13,596 nucleotides of DNA. Source: Spirochaetota bacterium (GTDB taxonomy: Bacteria; Spirochaetota; Leptospiria; Turneriellales; Turneriellaceae). Shown here one piece after another: positions 1-6,987 of the stretch. The notes below the pieces were generated by a model that did not search any database, had not been told where the DNA came from, and saw nothing but the letters and a program-made list of their open reading frames with translations. A program made the position numbers and the translations under genes. The stretch is taken from the NCBI GenBank assembly GCA_963205035.1, contig CAUJII010000141.1:1-13596 (forward strand), written 5' to 3'. Every line of letters begins with the position of its first letter. Within the stretch, counting starts at the first letter, position 1.

Positions 1-876
1 ATGCAATTTAGCATGGTTCCGATGAACCTTCGACTTCCCGGAAAAAAAATTGATATTGTGCAAACAGGCTCGTGGACTCAAAAGGCAGAGAAAGAAGCGA
101 AGAAAGTTTCCGATGTGAATATCGTCGCCACGAGCGAGAACGATAACTTTATGCATATTCCAAAGCAGAGCTCTTGGAAACTCACCCCTGCCTCAGAAGC
201 CGCGTATGTTCATATCTGCGGCAATAACACAATCTATGGCACTGAATATAAAGACGCGCCTGACACGGCGGGTGTGCCGCTTGTTGCGGACTTGTCGTCC
301 AACATTGCGTCGCGTGCAATCGATGTTTCCAAGTACGCGCTTATTTTCGCAGGGGCGCAAAAAAACTTGGGCCCTTCCGGCGTAACGCTTGTTATTATGC
401 GCAAAGACATCGCCGAGCGCGCAGAGAAAAGCCTTCCCACGATGTTGCAATACCGCACGTACATTGCGAATAACTCGATGTACAATACCCCGCCTACTTT
501 TGGAATCTATATGCTGGCGCTCACGATGGAACACTTGCAAAGCGTCGGCGGACTGAAAGCCATCGAGACGCAAAACATTGCGAAGGCAGAGACTCTTTAT
601 AGCGCCATCGATAACTCTTCGGGTTTCTATCGCTGCCCCGTTAATAAAGAAGACCGTTCGCGCATGAACGTGAATTATCGTATCTTTAAGGGGAACGAGG
701 CGAGCGAAGAACTCGAGAAGGCGTTTATCTCAGAAGCTGAAAAAGTGGGATTTACCGGTCTCAAGGGCCATCGCTCAGTCGGCGGTCTGCGTGCGTCGAT
801 TTACAACGCAGTCGAGCAAAACTCGATCACAGAGCTTGTCAAGTTCATGCAAGATTTTGCACGCAGAAACGCATAA
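1..876 (+). CDS. serC: Phosphoserine aminotransferase, 5'-truncated by window edge
   Basis: SerC is a PLP-dependent aminotransferase that converts 3-phosphohydroxypyruvate and glutamate to phosphoserine and 2-oxoglutarate, the second step of serine synthesis, in the cytoplasm. The 291 visible codons begin inside the family's QFxMVPMNL region, so roughly 70 N-terminal residues lie outside the window and the ATG at base 1 is an internal Met, not the start. Visible hallmarks, numbered from the window edge, are the HICGNNTIYGTEY stretch (71-83), which corresponds to the family's H-x3-N-x-T-x2-G motif, the VADLSSNI segment (95-102), and AGAQKN with the presumed PLP Schiff-base lysine K121. The C-terminal domain is complete, with a GLKGHRSVGGLRASIYNA block that matches the family C-terminus. 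It is followed after 41 bp by hemH on the same strand, so cotranscription is likely. Identification is firm; only the 5' end is unknown. Confidence 0.95.
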   Translation: MQFSMVPMNLRLPGKKIDIVQTGSWTQKAEKEAKKVSDVNIVATSENDNFMHIPKQSSWKLTPASEAAYVHICGNNTIYGTEYKDAPDTAGVPLVADLSSNIASRAIDVSKYALIFAGAQKNLGPSGVTLVIMRKDIAERAEKSLPTMLQYRTYIANNSMYNTPPTFGIYMLALTMEHLQSVGGLKAIETQNIAKAETLYSAIDNSSGFYRCPVNKEDRSRMNVNYRIFKGNEASEELEKAFISEAEKVGFTGLKGHRSVGGLRASIYNAVEQNSITELVKFMQDFARRNA

Positions 877-917
877 TCGAAACGTCAAGAAATCCCTCGT
901 GGTGAAAAAATAGAGCG

Positions 918-1919
918 ATGAGGAAAGCGGTACTGCTTGTGAACTTGGGTTCCCCACAGGCGCCGACGGTGAAAAGCGTTAGGCGCTATTTAGCCCAGTT
1001 CTTGATGGACCGCCATGTCTTAACCCTACCTTATTTTTTTCGCTGGTTACTTGTTCACCTTCTCATTCTTCCTTTCCGATCGAAGAGAACAACGCAGGCC
1101 TACAAAAAGATTTGGATGGAAGAGGGCTCGCCTCTTCTTGTCTATACGGAAAAGTTTGCAAATGCACTCAGCGAACAAATTAAAATCCCCGTGTACTGGG
1201 CAATGCGCATCGGTAGGCCCTCGCTCAAGCAGACGCTCAATCAAATGGCACACGATGGCGTGGACCAAGTGCTCGTGGCCCCTCTTTTTCCGCAATATGC
1301 TGCAGCAACTATTGAGACGAGCGTCGAAGAGGCGATTAAACAGACGCGAACGCTACCCCTCACTCTCCAAGTCTTGCCCGTATTCTATAAGAACTCCGGG
1401 TACCTTTCGCTCTTGACGGAGCGCGTGAAAGCTGCAGCCAAAGAGCATGACTTTGTTCTTTTCAGTTATCATGGCCTGCCACACTCTCACGTCCGCGCAG
1501 CCGACCAGACGGGTACGCATTGTTTACAAAGCGTCGATTGTTGCGAGAGGCCATCCATTGCACATGAGACCTGTTATAGGCACCAAGCATTTTTCATCAC
1601 GCGGCAAGTCGCACTTAGTGCCGGTCTTCTGGAAAATAAATACACGACTGCGTTTCAATCGCGTGTCGGTCGTGGCCAGTGGCTTGGACCCAATGCCTCC
1701 GATTTCTTAGAACGCTTACCGCAAACGGGAGTGACAAGCGTTGCCGTGATTGCTCCGTCATTTGTCGCAGACAACTTGGAAACTCTCGAAGAAATCGACA
1801 TCCGCATGAGAGAGCGTTTTCTCGCTCACGGCGGAAAAAAATTTACGTACATCCCATGCCTCAACGATAACGCACAGTGGGTAAAAGCATTTGCTAAACT
1901 GATAAGAGAGTATCTATGA
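918..1919 (+). CDS. hemH: Ferrochelatase with four-cysteine internal segment
   Basis: Ferrochelatase inserts ferrous iron into protoporphyrin IX, the last step of protoporphyrin-dependent heme synthesis. The 333-residue length is normal. The N-terminus KAVLLVNLGSP is the family signature; the catalytic His is H185 in SYHGLPHSHV, and the conserved acidic site is E288 in SFVADNLETLEEI. An internal segment holds C202, C208, C209 and C219 (C-x5-CC-x9-C) followed by YRHQ. Some bacterial ferrochelatases hold a [2Fe-2S] cluster with cysteines in such a segment, so a cluster is a reasonable inference but unproven. A hydrophobic stretch at about 38-52 (YFFRWLLVHLLILPF) fits peripheral membrane association. 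The ATG at 918 puts the signature at residue 2, so the start is secure; the upstream TAGAG is at best a weak ribosome site. Its stop overlaps the fmt start as ATGA. Confidence 0.96.
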   Translation: MRKAVLLVNLGSPQAPTVKSVRRYLAQFLMDRHVLTLPYFFRWLLVHLLILPFRSKRTTQAYKKIWMEEGSPLLVYTEKFANALSEQIKIPVYWAMRIGRPSLKQTLNQMAHDGVDQVLVAPLFPQYAAATIETSVEEAIKQTRTLPLTLQVLPVFYKNSGYLSLLTERVKAAAKEHDFVLFSYHGLPHSHVRAADQTGTHCLQSVDCCERPSIAHETCYRHQAFFITRQVALSAGLLENKYTTAFQSRVGRGQWLGPNASDFLERLPQTGVTSVAVIAPSFVADNLETLEEIDIRMRERFLAHGGKKFTYIPCLNDNAQWVKAFAKLIREYL

Positions 1920-2887
1920 AAGACTCTCCGCGTATTGTTTTTTGGGGCACTCCCGGAATTGCTGCGCGCTTTGCGCGTCACCTTGTAGAAGATGCCAAAG
2001 AAAAATTTCGCGTTACTGCGTGCGTGACACAAGCGGAAAAAATTGTTCAAAGACAGGGCAGGGCTGTGGTGCGCTCGCCAGTACACGAGCTTGCTCTGGA
2101 AAAACAAATTCCAGTCTTTACACCGCGCTCCTTGAAGAAAGAAAGCGAGAGCCTCTTGAGCGAACTTCAAAAAATCGGTTTTGATATTTTTGTCGTCCTG
2201 GCTTATGGAAAGATTTTGCCGCAGAATATCATCGACGCACCACGTTATCACTCCGTCAATTTCCACGCAAGCCTTCTGCCGCTCTTAAGGGGAGCTTCTC
2301 CGATTGAGCATTCACTCCTCCACGGGTTTACAGAAACCGGTTGGACTTTACAACGCATTGTGCAAGAACTCGATGCGGGAGACATCCTTTCGCAAACGCG
2401 CATTGCGATTGATGCGGCAGAAACGACGGGCACTCTCTATGAGAAATTAACGGCGGATTTACTTACGCACGGTGTTCGCATGATCGAGAGTGCAATTGAA
2501 GGGAAAGAAGTGCCACGAGCACAAGACGAATCAAAGGCCACTTTTTGTGGCAAGATTTCTACGCAAGACGGTCGTATCGATTTTACAAAGTGCGCTACTG
2601 ATGTGCGAAACCGGTACCGTGCATTCACACCGCGTCCCGGCGTCTTTACGTATTTTAAAGAAAAAAAAATCAAGCTGGATTTCAACCTGAACAAACTACC
2701 GTTGCCCGCACCGGACAAGATGAACCCTGGCGAGATCCTCCGTGAAGGCAAAGATACAGTTTACGTTGTCTGCGGCGACACGCAGATGCTCAAGATTTCC
2801 GCACTCACTCCCGAAGGCAAGAGAACCCTCACGCCGTTGGAGTTTTTGAACGGCTACCGAGTCGAGACAGGCGATGAGTTTGTGTGA
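1916..2887 (+). CDS. fmt: Methionyl-tRNA formyltransferase
   Basis: Fmt transfers a formyl group from 10-formyltetrahydrofolate to Met-tRNA(fMet), making the bacterial initiator tRNA. At 323 residues it is of standard size. The N-terminal Rossmann-type domain opens with RIVFWGTPGIAARFA (family GTPxFA). The catalytic triad expected from the E. coli enzyme is present as N115 and H117 in SVNFHASLLP and D153 in ELDAGD; the SLLP loop is at 119-122. The usual RWRGAAPI appears as LLRGASPI. The C-terminal OB-like domain (about 210-323) is complete and ends with a typical FLNGYRVETGDEF. The ATG start overlaps the hemH stop by 4 bp, suggesting translational coupling. fmt is often next to def, which is absent here: a 338-bp non-coding convergent region follows. 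Confidence 0.96.
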   Translation: MKDSPRIVFWGTPGIAARFARHLVEDAKEKFRVTACVTQAEKIVQRQGRAVVRSPVHELALEKQIPVFTPRSLKKESESLLSELQKIGFDIFVVLAYGKILPQNIIDAPRYHSVNFHASLLPLLRGASPIEHSLLHGFTETGWTLQRIVQELDAGDILSQTRIAIDAAETTGTLYEKLTADLLTHGVRMIESAIEGKEVPRAQDESKATFCGKISTQDGRIDFTKCATDVRNRYRAFTPRPGVFTYFKEKKIKLDFNLNKLPLPAPDKMNPGEILREGKDTVYVVCGDTQMLKISALTPEGKRTLTPLEFLNGYRVETGDEFV

Positions 2888-3225
2888 TGGAGTCTGGGCT
2901 ATGGCACAAGTGCAGGTGGTGGGTCGCTGGGGTTTTCCACAGCCCGGCCTCTACCTCAGGCAAGCTCACGCTCGTGACTAACTGTTTCTCTTTCATTGAA
3001 TCTCCTTGGGGGGTATCGATCCCATTTGTGGGATTACTCCCCCTTTATATATTTAATACTGATAAGTGTCGCGAAGCGAGACCCAGAAACATGGTTTTTT
3101 TCTCACTTTTCAGAAAAAAAGTTAAGATTTGGAGTAACTATTACAAAAAAGTGCGTTTTCTTGCGCCTTGCGAAGAAACTCGGTCGAAAAGTCTCCGTTT
3201 TCGACTTTCTAAGACCTGAGAATAG
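2888..3225. other. Gene-free convergent junction with many hairpins and repeat copies
   Basis: This spacer lies between the 3' ends of fmt (plus) and the lipid-kinase-like gene (minus). I see no credible gene: the two plus-strand reading frames here (2884-3219 and 2996-3307) give compositionally odd proteins with no recognisable family, and the second runs into the gene on the other strand. The stretch holds a degenerate GACTAACTGTT (2975-2985), a G/C hairpin with a T-rich tail (3008-3053), a small TCGC-GAA-GCGA hairpin (3069-3079), a 9-bp A/T hairpin (3095-3120), an 11-bp inverted repeat (3132-3142 with 3221-3231) and an 8-bp hairpin (3183-3205). From about 3050 it is clearly more A/T-rich than the flanking genes. 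Confidence 0.7.
3008..3053 (+). terminator. Possible intrinsic terminator of the serC-hemH-fmt run
   Basis: GGGGG (3008-3012) can pair with CCCCC (3039-3043), enclosing a second perfect stem ATCCCA (3019-3024) / TGGGAT (3029-3034) around the loop TTTG. The structure is followed by TTTATATATTT. A G/C stem with a T/A-rich tail about 120 nt past the fmt stop fits a terminator, but the internal bulge and the imperfect T-run make this uncertain. An alternative is a structured RNA element. Confidence 0.4.
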
Positions 3226-3231
3226 TTACTC
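3132..3231. repeat. 100-bp element bounded by 11-bp inverted repeats
   Basis: GAGTAACTATT (3132-3142) and its exact reverse complement AATAGTTACTC (3221-3231) bound 78 bp that contain a perfect 8-bp hairpin, GTCGAAAA (3183-3190) / TTTTCGAC (3198-3205). The ends belong to the same TAACTATT repeat seen at 6864, 6928 and 8657, and the internal CGTTTTCGACTT (3196-3207) recurs exactly at 8672-8683. The right end provides the TAA stop of the minus-strand lipid-kinase-like gene. No clear target-site duplication flanks it, so it may be a small palindromic repeat unit rather than a transposable element. Confidence 0.6.
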
Positions 3232-4155
3232 GGATAAAACCGTCTTCAGCCGCAGCTTCGACTTATTCTTGTGTAACGCATACAGTTTGCTGTGGATTTC
3301 TCTTTGATTACGGCGCAAAATATCCCCATCGACTTGCGCGGGCACCGCCTTTTTGAACTGAATACTTAACTCTTCAGTCTGCCGGTAGTGCACCTGTGGG
3401 AATTTCAAATGCCCGCCTGACTTCGCTGCGAGAAGGATGCGCATTAGCACGAAGATATTTGTGCGCTCGACGGCAATGACCTCGAATGAGGGTAAATACC
3501 AGTTCGCTTCGGGTGCGAATCTTAAGCCCGATGCCCAGTGGCGCAGTTGTGAAACCAAAAGAATTGAAAACTCGCCTTCGAGCACACCGTGCGCCAGTTT
3601 GATGCGGGCTCGAACGATTTCACGCCGCAGAAGGTGTGCCGTTAAAATACAAAGGACTCCGATAGAGTTTTGAAAGGCGCGCAAGAAAGGCATGCGGCTC
3701 AAGATGCCGCCCACCCAGCGGTTGACGACGACACCCAAGCCCCAATTCGTCTGGCCTAAGAATTCTTTGGTTTGGCCGTCGCAAGTTACGGCGCCTAAGA
3801 AGAGTCCTTTCGAGTGCGGAGCTTGTTGCTCTTCGATATCGAGAACAATGTCGTTGACCGAACCTGCCGGCAAGAAAATAAGTTCGCCTGAAAATTTTGC
3901 CTTGCGCAACTCTTCTGCGGCGATGGTGAGCGACGAGTCTCCGCCGCAGACGCCGATGGTACGAAAACTTTTTGCAAACGCGCGTGCGTGGACGCGGAAA
4001 TCTGCTTCGCTTGTCGTTGTGTATTGTGTTACTTGAAAGCCCTGAGTTTCTAGGCTCTGATTAAAGCGGGGCCATTTCTTGAGAGCTTGCCCACCGGCAG
4101 AAGAAGGGTTTAGAAGGACGGCTATTTTTTTCGATAGGTTTTTTTTGGTCGGCAC
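3226..4155 (-). CDS. Diacylglycerol kinase-family (lipid kinase-like) protein with altered motifs
   Basis: The 309-residue protein has the fold signatures of the diacylglycerol/sphingosine/YegS-type lipid kinases, cytoplasmic enzymes that phosphorylate membrane lipids from ATP. Visible markers are the N-terminal strand KKIAVLLNPSSAGGQA (9-24), the nucleotide-loop region ICVCGGDSS-like segment with GGDSS at 71-75, PAGSVND at 96-102 and a C-terminal QVDGD (274-278). The family consensus is GGDGT and GTGND; here the second loop Gly is Ser and the GTGN loop is GSVN, so catalysis or substrate use may differ. It starts with GTG at 4155 without a clear ribosome site, 9 bp after the upstream exported-protein gene, so the two probably share a transcript. 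Its TAA stop is formed by the inverted repeat at 3221-3231. Family assignment is good; activity is inferred. Confidence 0.8.
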   Translation of the reverse strand: MPTKKNLSKKIAVLLNPSSAGGQALKKWPRFNQSLETQGFQVTQYTTTSEADFRVHARAFAKSFRTIGVCGGDSSLTIAAEELRKAKFSGELIFLPAGSVNDIVLDIEEQQAPHSKGLFLGAVTCDGQTKEFLGQTNWGLGVVVNRWVGGILSRMPFLRAFQNSIGVLCILTAHLLRREIVRARIKLAHGVLEGEFSILLVSQLRHWASGLRFAPEANWYLPSFEVIAVERTNIFVLMRILLAAKSGGHLKFPQVHYRQTEELSIQFKKAVPAQVDGDILRRNQREIHSKLYALHKNKSKLRLKTVLSE

Positions 4156-4164
4156 AAAGGGATA

Positions 4165-4944
4165 TTACTTCAAGAGCGAGTCGAGTGCCTGAATTTCGCG
4201 CACGTATTGCCACGCTTGCAAATCACTCTTGATTTCGTCTCGAATTTTTCGCGAAAGATAATAAAGTGAACGGGTGTACCCGACCTTGGCATAGGGTTCG
4301 ACCCATTGCACAAGGAATCCCTCTTCTTTTTCCCAAGTGTATGCGCCGCGTGGTGTGTCGCCGACTGAAGAGCCAGTACGCTGCCCATATTTTTGTGACA
4401 GTTTTGTATACAGATCTTCGGATTTCAAAAGTGGAAAAATACTTTCTACAAAAAAGAATTTTGCCGTGCCCGCAGTCGCGTCGGTCTCGGGAGATGGCGT
4501 ATTATCTTTTGGTTTCGACTTGTCGGGTTTCGGCATCGACTCGACCATCTTGTCGGCGGGCTTTTTGTAGAAGACATAACGGTAATAAATTTCGCGGCGT
4601 TTGATGAGAAGTTCCCTGTCGGGGTTGTCTGCGATAATTTCGACGTTGTCGCCGGGGTTTGCGTTCGCGGCCATGGTGCGAAATTTTTCTTTGACGTCTT
4701 TGTAGGTTGTTCCCCATGCGGTGCCGTCGAAGCCCTCGACCTTCGCGCTTTGGGAGTTATTGCCTTGAGTGCCAGTTGTCGGCTGCGCGGTGGCAGACGC
4801 CGCCGGCTGTGTTGCGGTCGGTCGTGCGGGAGTGGCCGTTGCGGGCCTTGTGGGAGTTGCCGCAGGACGCGCTGGAGTCGGCTGTTGGGCCCACACGAGT
4901 GGACTTGCTAAGAACAGGAAGATAGTCGTAGAGCGCAGTTTCAC
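4165..4944 (-). CDS. Exported protein of unknown function with P/A/T-rich linker
   Basis: I do not recognise a named family. The first 19 residues form a signal peptide: K2/R4, a hydrophobic core (TIFLFLASPLV), then VWA followed by QQ, a good signal peptidase I site after A19. There is no lipobox cysteine, so a periplasmic or secreted location is likely. Residues 20-60 are low-complexity Pro/Ala/Thr/Arg (repeating units such as TPARP and RPAAT). A globular part starts near 70 (GFDGTAWGTTYKDVKEKF), is interrupted by a second charged, Pro-rich linker (about 135-152), and ends with a Tyr/Arg/Lys-rich segment and a helical C-terminus (DEIKSDLQAWQYVREIQALDSLLK). The aromatic WGTTYKDVKEKF opening resembles lipid- or wall-associated periplasmic proteins only loosely. 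The start is GTG at 4944, chosen because it gives the complete signal peptide. It is divergent from ispG and precedes the lipid-kinase-like gene by 9 bp. Confidence 0.75.
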   Translation of the reverse strand: MKLRSTTIFLFLASPLVWAQQPTPARPAATPTRPATATPARPTATQPAASATAQPTTGTQGNNSQSAKVEGFDGTAWGTTYKDVKEKFRTMAANANPGDNVEIIADNPDRELLIKRREIYYRYVFYKKPADKMVESMPKPDKSKPKDNTPSPETDATAGTAKFFFVESIFPLLKSEDLYTKLSQKYGQRTGSSVGDTPRGAYTWEKEEGFLVQWVEPYAKVGYTRSLYYLSRKIRDEIKSDLQAWQYVREIQALDSLLK

Positions 4945-4983
4945 ACTTGATTATCGGCAAATGTCGATTGGGCGTCGACAAAA

Positions 4984-4992
4984 ATTGTACCA
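4984..4992 (-). promoter_or_regulatory. Candidate extended -10 promoter element for the exported-protein operon
   Basis: On the minus strand the sequence reads TGGTACAAT, a match to an extended -10 box (TGn followed by TATAAT-like TACAAT), about 40 nt upstream of the GTG at 4944. I see no good -35 hexamer at the usual spacing, which is tolerated by extended -10 promoters. This is only a motif match in the 149-bp divergent spacer. Confidence 0.3.
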
Positions 4993-5093
4993 ATGAGTTC
5001 CCGCACAGGCTCAGAATACCCACCAGATTTATACCACGCCTACATGTTGGCGTATTCTTATTTTCGACCTGATTTGAGTCCCGAAGAGGGTCT

Positions 5094-6233
5094 ATGTCTT
5101 CTCCCCTTGCACCCAAAATCGAAAATGGGGTAAATCCCACAGAGGCGAATGGCGAACACGACAGCATCGTGCGCAGAAAGACGCGTACTGTGATGGTGAA
5201 GGACTTGCCCGTAGGATCGGGTCACCCGGTTTATGTGCAGTCGATGACCAAGACCAAAACCGCCGACTGGCAAAAGACGGTCGAGCAAATTTTGCGCTAC
5301 GAAGAAGCCGGGTGCCAAATCGTCCGGTGTACTGCAAATAACGAAGAAGCAGCGCATGCACTCAAGAAAATTAAAGAGAACATCCACATTCCGTTGGTGG
5401 CAGATATCCACTTTCAGCACAAGCTCGCGCTCATCGCGGTCGAAAGCGGCGTCGACAAAATCCGCATCAACCCCGGCAACATCGGCAAGAAAGAAAAAGT
5501 CGCCGAGGTCCTGCGTGCGTGCAAAGACAACGGCATTCCAATCCGTATCGGAGTGAACGCGGGCTCTCTCGAAAAAGATATTTTGCATAAAGTGGGATTT
5601 CCCACATCTGACGGCATGGTTGAGTCGGCGCTCAGGCATATTGAAATTTGTAACGAACACAACTTCGACGACGTGATTGTTTCGTTGAAGTCGAGCGACG
5701 TCTACATGATGATCGAAGCGTACCGCAAGTTAGCTAAGATGTGCGACTATCCATTCCATTTAGGCGTCACCGAAGCGGGCACAAGCTGGCAGGGCACGAT
5801 TAAATCTTCCATTGGGATTGGCACGCTGCTCGCCGAAGGCATCGGCGATACGATCCGCGTGAGCCTCACGACAGACGGGGCAGAAGAGATTAAAGTCGGT
5901 CGCGAAATTTTGCGCTCTTTGGGGCTTGTGAGTTTTGGCGTGACGATTATCTCGTGCCCGACATGCGGCCGGCTCGACGTCGATCTTTTCAAAATCGTAG
6001 GCGAAGTCGAAAAGGCCGTCGAGAAAATCAAGACGCCGCTCAAAGTCGCCGTCATGGGTTGCCTCGTCAATGGGCCCGGCGAATCGAAAGGCGCGGACAT
6101 CGGTATTTCGTGCGGCGCAGGTTCTGCGATCCTCTACGTGAAAGGCGAGAGCAAGGGGCAAATCCCAGAGACTGAAATTGTGCCGCGTCTCTTAGAGGAG
6201 ATCCGCGTTATCGAAGAAGACTTAAAAAAATAA
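5094..6233 (+). CDS. ispG: 4-hydroxy-3-methylbut-2-enyl diphosphate synthase (GcpE/IspG)
   Basis: IspG is the [4Fe-4S] enzyme that converts methylerythritol cyclodiphosphate to HMBPP, the penultimate step of the MEP isoprenoid pathway. The 379 residues match the short bacterial form (a TIM barrel plus a C-terminal iron-sulfur domain), without the large insertion of plant-like forms. The cluster ligands are C288, C291 and C323 (SCPTCGR and MGCLVNGPGE), with the fourth ligand E330, spaced exactly as C270/C273/C305/E312 of E. coli. Substrate-binding blocks such as QSMTKTKT (49-56), DIHFQHKLA and RINPGNIG are intact. The start at 5094 has one of the few plausible ribosome sites here (AGAGGG ending 4 nt upstream) and adds about 20 variable residues before the conserved RRKTRTVMV region. 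It is transcribed alone, divergent from the exported-protein gene and convergent with marC after 35 bp. Confidence 0.97.
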   Translation: MSSPLAPKIENGVNPTEANGEHDSIVRRKTRTVMVKDLPVGSGHPVYVQSMTKTKTADWQKTVEQILRYEEAGCQIVRCTANNEEAAHALKKIKENIHIPLVADIHFQHKLALIAVESGVDKIRINPGNIGKKEKVAEVLRACKDNGIPIRIGVNAGSLEKDILHKVGFPTSDGMVESALRHIEICNEHNFDDVIVSLKSSDVYMMIEAYRKLAKMCDYPFHLGVTEAGTSWQGTIKSSIGIGTLLAEGIGDTIRVSLTTDGAEEIKVGREILRSLGLVSFGVTIISCPTCGRLDVDLFKIVGEVEKAVEKIKTPLKVAVMGCLVNGPGESKGADIGISCGAGSAILYVKGESKGQIPETEIVPRLLEEIRVIEEDLKK

Positions 6234-6268
6234 TGCATCACGCGCAAAATGTATCGAAGTGAGCGAGA

Positions 6269-6853
6269 TCACACCATACTCAAGACGCCCCGACGCACCA
6301 TCATCACTGCAATCGACGCCAAGAGAAGACTCGTGATTTTCGAAAGCGCGAGCGAACCCGCTTCGCCGAGCGCCTTCGTAAGCACCTGTGATTGAAGAAA
6401 AAGAATACCGGCAATGACGACGTTGAGAAAAAGCGAGATGAGGGTCGGCAACGCGCCGTACTCTGTGCCCATGAGGACGCACGTTGTGATGAGGGCCGGC
6501 CCTGCGATGAGGGGCGTTCCCAGAGGAACTACTCCCAAAGTCCCTGTGTCGTCTTCGACGGCGTGGCGCATGCCCATCACGTCTAAGATTGCGAGAATAA
6601 AAAGAATCACACCTCCTGCGACCATGAAGTCAAAGACGGTGATTCCCATGAAGCGAAAGATGGCTTGGCCCAAGACCGTGAAAAGGGCGGTGAGGGCAAA
6701 CGCAGTCACCATCGAGAGCGTCACGATCCGGCGGCGTTCGGATTTTGGGCGCTTATGCGTCATGCTCACAAAAAGCGGCAAGATGCCCAAGGCGTCCATC
6801 GCGACGAAGATGGGGATGAACGTGACGAGAATTTTCCGAGAGAATTCTTCCAT
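6269..6853 (-). CDS. MarC-family integral membrane protein
   Basis: MarC (UPF0056) proteins are small inner-membrane proteins of unsettled function, once linked to multiple antibiotic resistance. The 194-residue length is typical. About six membrane segments are visible (near 8-30, 43-66, 72-93, 107-130, 136-155 and 170-187). The family signature is seen in VPLGTPLIAGPALITT (109-124), and the N-terminus MEEFSRKILVTFIPIFVAMDALG matches the usual beginning, which supports the ATG at 6853. No Shine-Dalgarno sequence precedes it; instead the GGCAGATTC box (6854-6862) abuts the start codon and a TAACTATT repeat copy lies just beyond. It is 134 bp downstream of the GMC oxidoreductase gene on the same strand and convergent with ispG. 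Family call is strong, function unknown. Confidence 0.9.
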   Translation of the reverse strand: MEEFSRKILVTFIPIFVAMDALGILPLFVSMTHKRPKSERRRIVTLSMVTAFALTALFTVLGQAIFRFMGITVFDFMVAGGVILFILAILDVMGMRHAVEDDTGTLGVVPLGTPLIAGPALITTCVLMGTEYGALPTLISLFLNVVIAGILFLQSQVLTKALGEAGSLALSKITSLLLASIAVMMVRRGVLSMV

Positions 6854-6862
6854 GGCAGATTC
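6854..6862 (-). promoter_or_regulatory. Shared upstream box (GAATCTGCC on minus strand) before marC
   Basis: GGCAGATTC on the plus strand lies directly before the marC start codon and recurs exactly at 8640-8648 upstream of the GMC oxidoreductase gene. In both places a TAACTATTC copy lies a few bases further upstream of the minus-strand gene (1 nt away here, about 10 nt at the other site). Its function is unknown; an operator or untranslated-leader element is possible. Confidence 0.35.
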
Positions 6863-6863
6863 T

Positions 6864-6970
6864 GACTAACTATTCCGTGTAGCTACGGTTCGACCAAGGT
6901 CACCGGAACTGGAAATCGCGACAGCGCGACTAACTATTCCGCATAGCTCTGGCTCGACCAAGGTCACCAG
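6864..6970. repeat. Tandem pair of 43-bp intergenic repeats
   Basis: Two copies (6864-6906 and 6928-6970) are spaced 64 bp apart. Both start GACTAACTATTCCG and share AGCT, then CGACCAAGGTCACC; they differ at only about six positions over 43 bp. Each contains the near-palindrome GACCAAGGTC, and the first also has GTAGCTAC, so each may fold. They fill most of the spacer between the GMC oxidoreductase stop and the marC start. The core is the same TAACTATT found at 3135, 3221 (reverse) and 8660. Confidence 0.75.
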
Positions 6971-6987
6971 CCCTCGAAAACCTTGGC

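Noticed and set aside
1..3. ATG at the first base as the serC start
   Set aside because: The following residues match an internal region of SerC about 70 residues from the N-terminus, so this is an internal codon.
2901..2981. 26-codon frame starting ATGGCACAAGTGCAG just after fmt
   Set aside because: It is short, with no ribosome site and no recognisable product; nothing supports translation.
2884..3219. Plus-strand GTG reading frame of 111 codons after fmt, starting by overlap with its stop
   Set aside because: The protein has no recognisable family, odd composition (many Trp, Cys, Phe, Lys/Arg) and covers hairpins and repeats; it looks like chance openness in a spacer.
3132..3231. Insertion sequence with terminal inverted repeats
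   Set aside because: It contains no transposase and no clear target duplication; only a small repeat element can be supported.
2996..3307. Plus-strand frame of 103 codons across the convergent junction
   Set aside because: It has no family features and its 3' part is antisense to the lipid-kinase-like gene.
5590..5603. Hairpin GTGGGATTTCCCAC inside ispG, similar to the ATCCCA/TGGGAT stem at 3019-3034
   Set aside because: It is within well-conserved coding sequence (HKVGFPTSDG); the resemblance is short and best seen as coincidence.
6234..6268. Terminator between convergent ispG and marC
   Set aside because: The 35-bp spacer shows no convincing stem followed by a T-run on either strand.
6864..6970. 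CRISPR array
   Set aside because: There are only two diverged units with a 21-bp gap, no cas genes and repeats that vary internally.
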